Assembly: GCA_958367245.1 (NCBI GenBank)
Contig: CATXEA010000001.1
Coordinates: 1 to 64,000, forward strand
Source of the DNA: an uncultured Blautia sp.
GTDB lineage: Bacteria > Bacillota > Clostridia > Lachnospirales > Lachnospiraceae
Length of the DNA: 64,000 nt
Reading direction: 5' to 3'
The notes below the pieces were generated by a model. That model did no database searches. It had not been told where the DNA came from and saw only the letters and a list, made by a program, of their open reading frames with translations. Shown here one piece after another: positions 24,337 through 32,030 of the stretch. The position numbers and the translations under genes are program-made. The stretch's first letter is position 1; every line of letters begins with the position of its first letter.

Positions 24337-24367
24337 TATTTGATACCAGACAAAAGGAGAACGAAAA

Positions 24368-25222
24368 ATGGCTAAACAGTTATTAGGCAAAGAAGTAACA
24401 GCCGCATTAAACGAAAAGATTAAAGCAAACGTAGCAGAGCTTCAGGCAAAAGGAGTAAACCCTACACTTGGAATCATCCGTGTTGGTGAAAATCCAAGCG
24501 ATATCTCCTATGAAAAAGGAGCAACAAAACGCTGCGAAACTTTAGGCGTTGCATGTGAAAAATTCTTATTACCGGAAGATGTTTCTCAGGAAGAGCTTCT
24601 TGCAGTGATTGATAAAGTAAACAAAGACGACAGCATTCACGGCGTATTATTATTCCGTCCTCTTCCGAAACATCTGGATCAGGCAGTGATCGAAAATGCG
24701 CTTGCAGCAGAAAAAGACGTTGACTGTATGACAGACCTTTCCATGTCCGGCGTTTTCACCGGCAAAAAAATCGGTTTCCCTCCATGTACACCGCAGGCAT
24801 GTATGGAGATTCTTGACCATTACGGAATCGACTGTACAGGCAAAAAAGCAGTTGTAATCGGCAGAAGTCTTGTAGTCGGCAAACCGGCTGCTATGATGCT
24901 TGTTAAGAAAAACGCAACTGTAACAATCTGCCATACAAGAACTGTTGATATGCCGTCTGTAGCCCGCGAAGCAGATATCATTATCGTAGCAGCAGGCCGT
25001 GCAGGAGTTGTAGGCGCTGAGTACGTAAGAGAAGGTCAGACTGTTATCGACGTAGGAATTAACGTAAATGCAGAAGGCAAGCTCTGCGGCGACGTTGACT
25101 ACGCAGCAGTAGAACCAATCGTAGATGCTATCACACCGGTACCGGGCGGAGTTGGAAGCGTAACAACATCCGTACTTGTAGGTCATGTTGTAGAAGCAGC
25201 TATGAGAAAAGTAAACGCATAA
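24368..25222 (+). CDS. folD: Methylene-THF dehydrogenase (FolD), probably dehydrogenase only
   Basis: A 284-residue FolD-family protein with V-G-E-N-P-S, the Rossmann motif G-R-S-L-V-V-G-K-P near residue 165 and the C-terminal T-P-V-P-G-G-V-G-S-V-T. Aligned without gaps to E. coli FolD, the tyrosine is kept (Tyr48), but the cyclohydrolase lysine (E. coli Lys54) falls at Ala52 and the active-site glutamine (E. coli Gln98) at Phe96. The aspartate of D-V-D is kept (Asp119). In known FolD enzymes that lysine is needed for cyclohydrolase but less so for dehydrogenase activity, so this enzyme may oxidise or reduce 5,10-methylene-THF only, with FchA supplying the second step. Confidence 0.92.
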   Translation: MAKQLLGKEVTAALNEKIKANVAELQAKGVNPTLGIIRVGENPSDISYEKGATKRCETLGVACEKFLLPEDVSQEELLAVIDKVNKDDSIHGVLLFRPLPKHLDQAVIENALAAEKDVDCMTDLSMSGVFTGKKIGFPPCTPQACMEILDHYGIDCTGKKAVVIGRSLVVGKPAAMMLVKKNATVTICHTRTVDMPSVAREADIIIVAAGRAGVVGAEYVREGQTVIDVGINVNAEGKLCGDVDYAAVEPIVDAITPVPGGVGSVTTSVLVGHVVEAAMRKVNA

Positions 25223-25256
25223 ACATATTTCGCTATATAATTGACCTCTGAAAAAG

Positions 25257-25311
25257 CAGCCGCTGTGAAATGTAAAATGAGCAATCATTTGCATGAAGCA
25301 GCGGCTGTTTT
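25257..25311 (+). terminator. Terminator of the fhs-fchA-folD operon
   Basis: CAGCCGCTG (25257-25265) pairs with CAGCGGCTG (25299-25307); TTTT follows. A second short inverted segment lies in the loop. Confidence 0.75.
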
Positions 25312-25405
25312 CATCTTCCGGCTGTGCGGAATGGAGTGCAAATATATTTAGAATTGTGTCAGCTCACGCAACAAAAACTATATCAGATGGAGAGGAGTTA
25401 CAGGT

Positions 25406-26185
25406 ATGAAAAAGACATTTAATACAGAAGAAATTATGATTTCAAATGGAATACGCAGAATATTTGGGAAATTATATATTCCGGAGGGGGAAGAAAAATG
25501 TCCTGCCGTAATTTTGAGTCATGGGTATAACGGCACACATGCAGACTTTGCAAGAGAATGTGAATATTTTGCTTCAAACGGTATGATTGCTCTTGCGTAT
25601 GATTTTTGCGGAGGTTCCGTAAATTCCAGAAGCAGCGGTAAATCAACAGATATGACAATTTTTACTGAGAAAGAAGATTTGATGTGTGTTTTAGATTATA
25701 TTACAGGTATGGACAGGGCAGACAGCAATCATATTTTCCTTATGGGAGGAAGTCAGGGAGGACTTGTAACAGCTTTGGCCGGAGCAGAATGTAAAAACAA
25801 AGTCAGAGGACTTATATTATACTATCCGGCATTTTGTATTCCTGACAACTGGAGAGAAAATTATCCGACACAGGAACTGATTCCTGAAACAGTAGATTTT
25901 TGGGGGCTTACCCTTGGAAAAGAGTTTTTTATGAGTATCCGCACTCTGGAACCATACCGGATAATAGGAGATTTTGATAAGGATGTATTGATTATTCATG
26001 GGGATGAGGATGCTATTGTTCCGCTTTCTTATTCACTGAAAGCCCGTGAAATATACGAAAATGCTGCGCTGGTAATCCTGCCGAAGGAAGCGCACGGTTT
26101 TTCGCCGGAGAGGGGAGTGGAAGCAGCGGAAATGGCTCTCCTTTTTATAAAGCATATCTGTAAAAGGGATGTTTTATCATGCTGA
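25406..26185 (+). CDS. Alpha/beta hydrolase (esterase/acyltransferase type)
   Basis: A 259-residue alpha/beta-hydrolase. V-I-L-S-H-G-Y-N-G forms the oxyanion region, G-G-S-Q-G-G near residue 115 contains the nucleophile serine, I-H-G-D-E-D gives the acid, and K-E-A-H-G-F the catalytic histidine. The mobile lid is short. No signal peptide is seen, so it acts inside the cell. The next gene starts seven bases before this stop, so translation is probably coupled. The sequence fits small-ester or thioester hydrolases of the BAAT/dienelactone group, and the substrate is not predictable. Confidence 0.8.
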   Translation: MKKTFNTEEIMISNGIRRIFGKLYIPEGEEKCPAVILSHGYNGTHADFARECEYFASNGMIALAYDFCGGSVNSRSSGKSTDMTIFTEKEDLMCVLDYITGMDRADSNHIFLMGGSQGGLVTALAGAECKNKVRGLILYYPAFCIPDNWRENYPTQELIPETVDFWGLTLGKEFFMSIRTLEPYRIIGDFDKDVLIIHGDEDAIVPLSYSLKAREIYENAALVILPKEAHGFSPERGVEAAEMALLFIKHICKRDVLSC

Positions 26186-26625
26186 AACCGGAAGTATTTT
26201 CTGCAGAACAAAAGCAATTCCTCAGTCTGCTTCGGGAAAATCCGACAGAAGAACTTCTCTGGCAGACAATTTGCCTGTTTCAGGATTATCCTTTTTATAC
26301 AGCGTCAGGTCTGCCTTACCGATACAGACTGAAGATCGGGAAAAACGGTCTACCCACCCACGAACTTCTCATAGACAGGAGAGAAAAGAGCAAAACTCTT
26401 GCCTGGAGCAGTGTGCGTCTTGCTTTTTCCCATGCTCTGGAGAAAAAAGAATGCACGGATTCAAAGGAGCGAATCGTCTGCCGCCCAAAAGCGCTGGGCG
26501 ATATCCGCGGGATTTCTTATATTTATCCTATGCTGTGGAAATTTGGTATCATTGAAGTTCCTCAGGAAACTGCCGTAAAAATGTCCGGTGAACCTTATCA
26601 ATATCGTCTTTTTGAATATAAATGA
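26179..26625 (+). CDS. Conserved hypothetical protein of gut Clostridia
   Basis: A 148-residue protein. The pattern F-Y-T-A-S-G-L-P-Y-R-Y, then L-L-I-D-R-R-E-K-S-K-T, then P-K-A-L-G-D-I-R-G-I-S-Y-I-Y-P-M-L resembles a small family I associate with Lachnospiraceae; no catalytic or nucleic-acid motif stands out. Basic residues are plentiful. The start overlaps the end of the hydrolase gene by seven bases (ATGCTGA), so the two are cotranscribed. Function unknown. Confidence 0.6.
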   Translation: MLKPEVFSAEQKQFLSLLRENPTEELLWQTICLFQDYPFYTASGLPYRYRLKIGKNGLPTHELLIDRREKSKTLAWSSVRLAFSHALEKKECTDSKERIVCRPKALGDIRGISYIYPMLWKFGIIEVPQETAVKMSGEPYQYRLFEYK

Positions 26626-26631
26626 AATAAA

Positions 26632-26674
26632 CAGTGTATAACACTTGACAACAGTTACATGCTGTTATATACTG
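26632..26674. promoter_or_regulatory. Promoter with embedded inverted repeat (GntR/YtrA operator)
   Basis: TTGACA (26645-26650), 17 bases, TATACT (26668-26673). It is enclosed by an 11-of-12 inverted repeat, CAGTGTATAACA (26632-26643) with TGTTATATACTG (26663-26674), and holds an inner AACAG/CTGTT repeat in the spacer. A repressor bound here would cover both promoter boxes. Confidence 0.75.
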
Positions 26675-26723
26675 TTTGTGTCAGGTGAAGTGATCATACA
26701 TCTGATGCCGAAGGAGGGCGCCT

Positions 26724-27095
26724 ATGAAAATTATTATTAATCATTCCTCCATGCAGCCGATTTACGAACAGGTTTCCGATCAGATTAAAGCTCTGGTGAT
26801 TGACGGGACTTTGAAGGAACAGGAGATGCTTCCCTCAGTCAGGTCTCTTTCCAGAGAATTGAAGATCAGCGCACTGACTGTGAAAAAGGCTTATGACTAT
26901 CTGGAAGAGCAGGGATTTGTAATGACTGTCCACGGGAAAGGCAGCTTCATTACCAATGCGAACCAGGGGCTTCTTATGGAGGAGCGACGTAAGGAAGTAG
27001 AAGCGGATTTTGAGCAGGCAATCCGAAAGGGACGCGCATGCGGACTGACTGATGAGGAAATCCGTGAATTATTTGAACTGATTATGGAGGATTAA
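26724..27095 (+). CDS. GntR-family regulator, YtrA type
   Basis: A 123-residue winged-helix regulator. It opens with I-Y-E-Q-V-S-D-Q-I-K and has the conserved L-P-S-V-R-S-L-S-R-E-L-K-I-S-A-L-T-V-K-K-A-Y recognition region, then a wing (V-H-G-K-G-S-F-I-T). The C-terminal tail is about 45 residues, too short for a ligand domain, as in YtrA. It is directly upstream of an ABC ATPase (two-base gap) and membrane protein, the usual YtrA arrangement in which a cell-envelope stress exporter is repressed by its own first gene. The palindrome over its promoter fits autoregulation. Confidence 0.9.
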   Translation: MKIIINHSSMQPIYEQVSDQIKALVIDGTLKEQEMLPSVRSLSRELKISALTVKKAYDYLEEQGFVMTVHGKGSFITNANQGLLMEERRKEVEADFEQAIRKGRACGLTDEEIRELFELIMED

Positions 27096-27097
27096 CC

Positions 27098-27949
27098 ATG
27101 TTAGCAGAATTAATTGGTGCAAAAAAAGATTACGGAAAGTTCCAGCTTGACTGTTCCTTTCAGGTAAACGAGGGCTCTGTGATTGGACTGATTGGTGCAA
27201 ATGGGGCAGGGAAGAGCACAACCTTTAAACTTCTTTTAAATCTGATCCGTCCCTCAGACGGAGAAGTTCGGATTTTGGGCAAAGATGCAGAGGAACTTAC
27301 TCCTGAAGATAAAGAAAAAATCGGTGTGGTTCTCTCGGACAGTATGTTCAGCAATTATCTGAATATCCGCCAGATTGCTCCTGTAATGGAAGGGCTGTAT
27401 CACAATTTTGATAAAAAAGACTTTCTGGAACAATGCAGTCGTTTTTCCCTGCCGCTGGACAAAAAACTGAAGGAATTTTCGACAGGTATGAAGGCGAAGC
27501 TGAAAGTGCTGCTGGCTTTAAGCCATGACGCGAAGATTCTGATTCTCGATGAACCGACAGCCGGGCTTGATGTGGTGGCAAGAGACGAGATTCTTGATCT
27601 TCTTCGAGATTTTATGGAGACAGAGGGACGGGCAATTCTGATCAGTTCCCATATCTCCACTGATTTGGAGGGGCTATGCGATGAAATCTATATGATTGAC
27701 CAGGGCAGAATCATTCTGAAAGAAGAAACGGATGTGCTGCTTGATTCCTACGGAATACTGAAGGCAGATGAAGCTTCCTATGCATTACTGGACAAGAAAT
27801 ATCTGCTCCGTGTAAAAAAAGAAAGCTTTGGCTACCGCTGTCTGACAAATGAAAAGAACTACTATATGGAAAATTATCCAAAACTTGCAATGGAGAAAAG
27901 CTCTCTGGATGACATCATTTTTATGGTTGTAAAGGGGGATGCATTATGA
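27098..27949 (+). CDS. ABC transporter ATP-binding protein
   Basis: A 283-residue ABC ATPase. Walker A G-A-N-G-A-G-K-S-T is near residue 33, the signature F-S-T-G-M-K-A-K-L near 128, Walker B I-L-I-L-D-E-P-T-A-G-L-D near 148, and the switch histidine in S-S-H-I-S. The last 70 residues form an accessory domain of the ABC-2 exporter class. The start is two bases after the GntR stop, and the stop overlaps the permease start (ATGA). Probably exports a drug, peptide or lipid; the substrate is unknown. Confidence 0.92.
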   Translation: MLAELIGAKKDYGKFQLDCSFQVNEGSVIGLIGANGAGKSTTFKLLLNLIRPSDGEVRILGKDAEELTPEDKEKIGVVLSDSMFSNYLNIRQIAPVMEGLYHNFDKKDFLEQCSRFSLPLDKKLKEFSTGMKAKLKVLLALSHDAKILILDEPTAGLDVVARDEILDLLRDFMETEGRAILISSHISTDLEGLCDEIYMIDQGRIILKEETDVLLDSYGILKADEASYALLDKKYLLRVKKESFGYRCLTNEKNYYMENYPKLAMEKSSLDDIIFMVVKGDAL

Positions 27950-28620
27950 GGGGATTATTACGAAAAGACTGGGCACTTATCGCATTAAACAAAAGATTTT
28001 TGATTGTTGTACTTCTTATGGCTCTGTTTATTACTTTTGCAGGGACAGATGCGACCTTTATACAGACCTATCTTGCGTTTATGGCGCTTTTTATGGTACT
28101 GAACAGCATATCCTATGATGAAATGGATAATGGAATGGCATATCTGATGTCGCTGCCCGTATCCAGAAAAAACTATGTAAAAGAAAAATATCTCCTGATC
28201 AGCATTTGTGTCGGAGCTGTCAGTGTCTTTGGAAGCATTCTGGCGTTCTTTATCAACAGCACGAAGTCTTCCCCTGTTACCATTGAAGAACTCGGTCTGT
28301 CTTTTCTGGTCAGTCTGATAAGCACGCTGATTTTTTCTGCGATTTTACTTCCCATGGTGATAAAATTCGGACCGGATAAGGGAAGAATTGCAATAGGAAT
28401 TGTCTGTGCAGGAATTTTCGGCTGTATTCTTCTGTTGAGCAAATTAAAGGACGTTCTTTTGCTGAAAGAAAAATTGAACCGCTTTGACGAAATGGTTACG
28501 GCATTTGTGGATGGTGCAGGTCCTGTTGTCCTGACGGCAGTAACAGTTCTGATTTGCGCGGCAGTTTTGATGATTTCCTACTTTTTCAGCAGCCGCATTA
28601 TGCAAAAGAAGGAGTTTTAA
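27946..28620 (+). CDS. ABC-2 transporter permease
   Basis: A 224-residue membrane protein with about six hydrophobic segments, starting with a short cytoplasmic stretch (M-R-G-L-L-R-K-D-W-A-L) typical of ABC-2 permeases. The cytoplasmic motif after helix 2 (Y-D-E-M-D-N-G-M-A-Y-L-M-S-L-P-V-S-R-K) is the coupling region seen in YtrC/D-like permeases. It overlaps the ATPase gene by four bases and is its partner. Confidence 0.87.
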   Translation: MRGLLRKDWALIALNKRFLIVVLLMALFITFAGTDATFIQTYLAFMALFMVLNSISYDEMDNGMAYLMSLPVSRKNYVKEKYLLISICVGAVSVFGSILAFFINSTKSSPVTIEELGLSFLVSLISTLIFSAILLPMVIKFGPDKGRIAIGIVCAGIFGCILLLSKLKDVLLLKEKLNRFDEMVTAFVDGAGPVVLTAVTVLICAAVLMISYFFSSRIMQKKEF

Positions 28621-28622
28621 GG

Positions 28623-28778
28623 ATGGGATGGATGAGAACTCTGATTGTCATTGTACTTTTATTCTTCTTCTGGATTCGTCAATGGGTGAAAAGCCCTGTT
28701 CTGGATGGAATTATTTTCGGCTTATGTCTTGTAGGTTTGGTTATTTGGGCTTATTATAGTTTCAGAAAGAATAAATGA
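28623..28778 (+). CDS. Small membrane protein of the ABC operon
   Basis: A 51-residue protein with two hydrophobic helices (residues 5-16 and 28-45) separated by a basic turn (R-Q-W-V-K-S-P) and ending in R-K-N-K. The ATG is two bases after the permease stop and AAGGAG overlaps that stop. It could be an accessory subunit. The frame is open upstream inside the permease gene, but only this start has a suitable ribosome-binding site. Confidence 0.6.
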   Translation: MGWMRTLIVIVLLFFFWIRQWVKSPVLDGIIFGLCLVGLVIWAYYSFRKNK

Positions 28779-28794
28779 TAAACAGGAGAGGTAA

Positions 28795-29895
28795 ATGAAA
28801 AAAAATCAGATTTATATAAAATCAGGTATGGATTATAAAGATATGACGATAGAACTGCTGGAAACGTGCCGTCTTTCGGAGCTTATAGGAGAGAAGGGAA
28901 AGCGTATCGGCATTAAGCCCAACCTGGTAGCACCCATGGAAGCATCATGGGGAGGAACGACTCATCCGGAAATTGTTGACGGAATCCTTGAATATCTTAA
29001 AAGTAAGGGATTTTATAATATTGTTGTTATGGAAGGCTCATGGGTGGGAGATAAAACAGAAGAAGCCTATGAAGTCTGCGGATTCAGGGAAGTCTGTGAA
29101 AAACATGAGGTTTCTTTTCGGGATATGCAAAAAGACAGAGGCTTTGCCAGAGATTGTGCTGGGATGGAACTGAATCTTTGCGAAACTGTGGGAACACTTG
29201 ATTTTCTTATCAATGTACCTGTTCTGAAGGGGCACTGCCAGACGAAGATTACCTGTGCTTTAAAGAATATGAAGGGGCTGATTCCCAATTCCGAGAAACG
29301 CCGTTTCCATGCTCTCGGGCTTCATAAGCCGATTGCCCATCTGAATATGGGAATCCGTCAGGATTTCGTAGTTGTTGACAATATCTGCGGGGACCTCGAT
29401 TTCGAGGACGGCGGCAATCCTGTGGAAATGAACCGTATCCTTGCAGGAAGAGATCCTGTGCTTATGGACGCCCTTGTCTGCGAGATGATGCATTATTCTG
29501 TTTCAGACGTTCCCTATGTGGCTATGGCTGCAGCGCTTGGAGCAGGCTGCGCAGATACAGAAAAGGCAGAAATCGTGTATCTGGATGAAGGGGCAAAAAA
29601 AGAGATCCCACGTTCCAGAAAGGTAGTGGAGCTGGAAGATGCAGTAGAAGAGGTGGAATCCTGTTCCGCCTGCTACGGCTGTCTGATTCCTGCTCTGGAA
29701 ATGCTGAAGCAGGATGGGCTTTTGGAAAGACTTAACGAAAAAGTCTCCATCGGACAGGGATACCGGAACAAAGAGGGCATACTCGGTATAGGAAGCTGCA
29801 CCTCCCGTTTCAGGCATACTCTGAAAGGCTGTCCGCCAACAGAAGAAGAAATCTATAATTTTTTGAAGGAATATATAAAAAGCGGAGAGGCGTAA
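28795..29895 (+). CDS. DUF362-domain protein
   Basis: A 366-residue protein of the DUF362 family. K-P-N-L-V-A-P-M near residue 40, the strand V-V-M-E-G-S-W and V-P-V-L-K-G-H-C-Q-T-K-I-T-C-A-L-K-N-M-K-G near 145 are typical. The C-terminal part has C-S-A-C-Y-G-C but no complete four-cysteine ferredoxin motif. Other DUF362 proteins are linked to cofactor or iron-sulfur biology, but the activity of this one is unknown. GGAGAGG precedes the ATG, 16 bases after the small membrane gene; it may share the ABC transcript. Confidence 0.8.
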   Translation: MKKNQIYIKSGMDYKDMTIELLETCRLSELIGEKGKRIGIKPNLVAPMEASWGGTTHPEIVDGILEYLKSKGFYNIVVMEGSWVGDKTEEAYEVCGFREVCEKHEVSFRDMQKDRGFARDCAGMELNLCETVGTLDFLINVPVLKGHCQTKITCALKNMKGLIPNSEKRRFHALGLHKPIAHLNMGIRQDFVVVDNICGDLDFEDGGNPVEMNRILAGRDPVLMDALVCEMMHYSVSDVPYVAMAAALGAGCADTEKAEIVYLDEGAKKEIPRSRKVVELEDAVEEVESCSACYGCLIPALEMLKQDGLLERLNEKVSIGQGYRNKEGILGIGSCTSRFRHTLKGCPPTEEEIYNFLKEYIKSGEA

Positions 29896-29903
29896 GCCTC
29901 TCC
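29876..29903 (-). terminator. Terminator of the cytidylate-kinase-like gene
   Basis: GGAGAGGC (29884-29891) and GCCTCTCC (29896-29903) pair around GTAA. Read on the minus strand the stem is followed by CGCTTTTT, so it serves the minus-strand gene at 29929, although it overlaps the last codons of the plus-strand DUF362 gene. Confidence 0.65.
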
Positions 29904-29928
29904 CTATTGCGTATTGGGAGCGTTTTAT

Positions 29929-30516
29929 CTACATAACATTTTTAATCATCTGTACAATCTGTTCCTGCGTAAAGCGGCTGCTGTCAATGCAAAGACTGTA
30001 CTGATCCATCTTTGTCCATTTCTTATCTGTGAAGTATTCATAATAGGTGCGGCGTTCTTTATCTACTTTTCGAACCAGCTTTTCTGCGCTGCGTTCTTCC
30101 CGTCCAGTCCGGTTCATAACCGTCTGTACACGATATTCAAAGGGAGCATAGATGAAAATGTTTAATGCTCTGTCTCCCAGAATATGGTTCGCGCAGCGTC
30201 CGACAATGACACAGTCTTCTTTTTCTGCGAGATTGATGATGATTTTTCTCTGCAGGTCATAAAGAACATCATTCATAGGTATGAAATGATAATCTTTATC
30301 AAGCTGCAGCTCATGGTCAATAGGGAAGCGCCACTGGTTTGCTCTTTTTTCATCTACTTTTGCGAGAGTATCAAAAGGAATGTCCTTTTCTTTCGCTGCA
30401 ATTTCAATTAATTCTTTGTCATAAAAAGAAAAACCGAGTTCTTCTGCAAGAGCCTTACCGATAATGCGGCCATTGCTTCCAAGCATTCTGTTGATTGCAA
30501 TTACACGTTTACTCAT
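29929..30516 (-). CDS. Cytidylate kinase-like protein
   Basis: A 195-residue P-loop protein of the cytidylate-kinase-like family. A modified Walker A (G-S-N-G-R-I-I-G-K) is at residues 13-21 and the family motif G-F-S-F-Y-D-K-E-L-I follows. V-I-V-G-R-C-A-N-H-I-L probably forms the second nucleotide strand, and R-V-Q-T-V-M-N-R-T-G-R the arginine-rich lid. The glycine and lysine pattern differs from true CMP kinase, so the substrate is unclear. It is monocistronic on the minus strand with a GGGAGGT box. Confidence 0.85.
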   Translation of the reverse strand: MSKRVIAINRMLGSNGRIIGKALAEELGFSFYDKELIEIAAKEKDIPFDTLAKVDEKRANQWRFPIDHELQLDKDYHFIPMNDVLYDLQRKIIINLAEKEDCVIVGRCANHILGDRALNIFIYAPFEYRVQTVMNRTGREERSAEKLVRKVDKERRTYYEYFTDKKWTKMDQYSLCIDSSRFTQEQIVQMIKNVM

Positions 30517-30644
30517 AATCCATACCTCCCTTATTCTCTGTAAAATTATATGAATCGTAAAACTCTTTTGTCAATTATAACATAATATACAGAAAAAAAC
30601 CAGAAAAACCTCTGCAAAATGCCTATATTTCCTATATAAAATAC

Positions 30645-30706
30645 ACTTTTTTTGTATGCCCTTTACTTTTTTTGAATGGACATTTTCCTCTTATATATGA
30701 TACAAT
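30645..30706 (+). promoter_or_regulatory. Promoter of the molybdenum-hydroxylase operon with upstream direct repeats
   Basis: TGGACA (30677-30682), 18 bases, TACAAT (30701-30706) with an upstream TG that makes an extended -10. Just upstream are two direct repeats ACTTTTTTTGTATG and ACTTTTTTTGAATG, starting at 30645 and 30665: 20 bases, about two helical turns, apart. They are placed like activator sites. Confidence 0.6.
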
Positions 30707-30751
30707 ATAGACAACAATGCTATTTTGTATTTGAGAAAGAAAGGATTACAA

Positions 30752-31570
30752 ATGCTGAAAATCAAAAGCTATGTAAAAGTAAACAGCCTGGCGGAAGCCT
30801 ATGAGCTGAATCAGAAAAAATCAGCCTGTATTCTCGGTGGAATGGTATGGCTGAAAATGGGAAACAGGGCGGTATCAACCGCTATCGACCTCTCCGGACT
30901 GGGGCTGGATTCCATTCAGGAACTGGAAGATGAATTTGTCATCGGCTGTATGACACCTCTGCATGATCTGGAGACAAATGAAGCTCTTAATACATATACA
31001 AACGGCGCAATAAAGGAGAGCCTTCGTCATATTGTCGGCATACAGTTCAGAAACTGTGCAACTGTAGGCGGAAGCCTCTGGGGAAGATACGGCTTTTCCG
31101 ATGTTCTGACTATGTTTCTCGGAATGGAAACTTGGGTGGAGCTTTACAATGCAGGCCGTGTTCCTCTCACAGAATTTGTAAACATGAAGAAGGATAACGA
31201 TATTCTTGTCAATGTGATTGTCAAAAAAGTGCCGATTTCCATCTGCTATTTAAGCCAGAGAAATTCAAAGACCGATTTCCCGGTTCTGACCCTTGCAGCC
31301 TCTGTTCTTGACGGAGAAGCGCGCACTGTTATCGGCGCAAGACCTGGCCGCGCTGTAATTGTAGAAGATGAAAAAGGATTTTTGAAGAATTTTGTAAACA
31401 GAAGACCGGAGCATCAGAAAGAAGCAATCGAAGCATTTGCCCAGTATGCGTCCGAACATGTAATCACAGACAAAAATATGCGCGCATCCAAGGAATACAG
31501 AAGCCTTCTTGTAAAGGTTCTGACCAAAAGAGCCTGGGAAGCAGTAGGGGGAATGAAATATGAATATTAG
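30752..31570 (+). CDS. Xanthine dehydrogenase-type FAD subunit
   Basis: A 272-residue protein matching the FAD-binding medium subunit of molybdenum hydroxylases. The first FAD loop is I-L-G-G-M-V-W-L (usually G-G-T-D-L), the second is F-R-N-C-A-T-V-G-G-S-L-W-G-R-Y-G-F-S-D, and the C-terminal CO-dehydrogenase-flavoprotein domain follows. The loops depart from the consensus, so FAD binding or specificity may differ. It passes electrons from the iron-sulfur subunit to the acceptor. The start at 30752 follows AAAGGA, and the next gene overlaps its end by 11 bases. Confidence 0.85.
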   Translation: MLKIKSYVKVNSLAEAYELNQKKSACILGGMVWLKMGNRAVSTAIDLSGLGLDSIQELEDEFVIGCMTPLHDLETNEALNTYTNGAIKESLRHIVGIQFRNCATVGGSLWGRYGFSDVLTMFLGMETWVELYNAGRVPLTEFVNMKKDNDILVNVIVKKVPISICYLSQRNSKTDFPVLTLAASVLDGEARTVIGARPGRAVIVEDEKGFLKNFVNRRPEHQKEAIEAFAQYASEHVITDKNMRASKEYRSLLVKVLTKRAWEAVGGMKYEY

Positions 31571-32030
31571 TTTTTGGCTGAACGGCGTATACCGTCACGA
31601 GGAAGTGGAACCGGATACTTTACTCCTTGATTTCCTTCGGGAAAAAGGATGTTCAAGTGTGAAGAGAGGCTGTGAAACAGCCAATTGTGGTCTTTGTACC
31701 GTACTGATGGACGGGAAACCGATTCTTTCCTGCTCCACGCTTGCAGTTCGCGCGGAAGGTAAAAAAATCGTAACGCTTGAGGGGCTTCAGAGGGAAGCAA
31801 AGGAATTCGGAAGCTTCATGGCAAATGAAGGCGCAGAGCAGTGCGGTTTCTGCAATCCGGGATTCATTATGAATGTATTTGCCATGCTGCAGGAATTAAA
31901 AGACCCGACAGAAGAAGAAATCAAAGAATATCTTTCCGGAAATCTCTGCCGCTGTTCCGGTTTCGTTTCACAGACAAGAAGCATCCAGAAATTTCTGAAG
32001 TATAAGAAAGCACAGGAGGGCGGAGAATGA
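31560..32030 (+). CDS. Xanthine dehydrogenase-type [2Fe-2S] subunit
   Basis: A 156-residue two-domain iron-sulfur subunit. The plant-type cluster is at C-x4-C-x2-C (G-C-E-T-A-N-C-G-L-C) with a fourth cysteine about 20 residues on (L-S-C-S-T). The second, helical cluster has C-G-F-C-N-P-G near residue 95 and L-C-R-C-S-G near 130. It carries electrons from the molybdenum site to the FAD. It overlaps both neighbours (11 and 4 bases), so the three subunits are translationally coupled. Confidence 0.93.
   Translation: MNISFWLNGVYRHEEVEPDTLLLDFLREKGCSSVKRGCETANCGLCTVLMDGKPILSCSTLAVRAEGKKIVTLEGLQREAKEFGSFMANEGAEQCGFCNPGFIMNVFAMLQELKDPTEEEIKEYLSGNLCRCSGFVSQTRSIQKFLKYKKAQEGGE

Noticed and set aside
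24650..25294. 214-codon open frame on the minus strand
   Set aside because: Antisense to folD and rich in Cys and Tyr without any family pattern.
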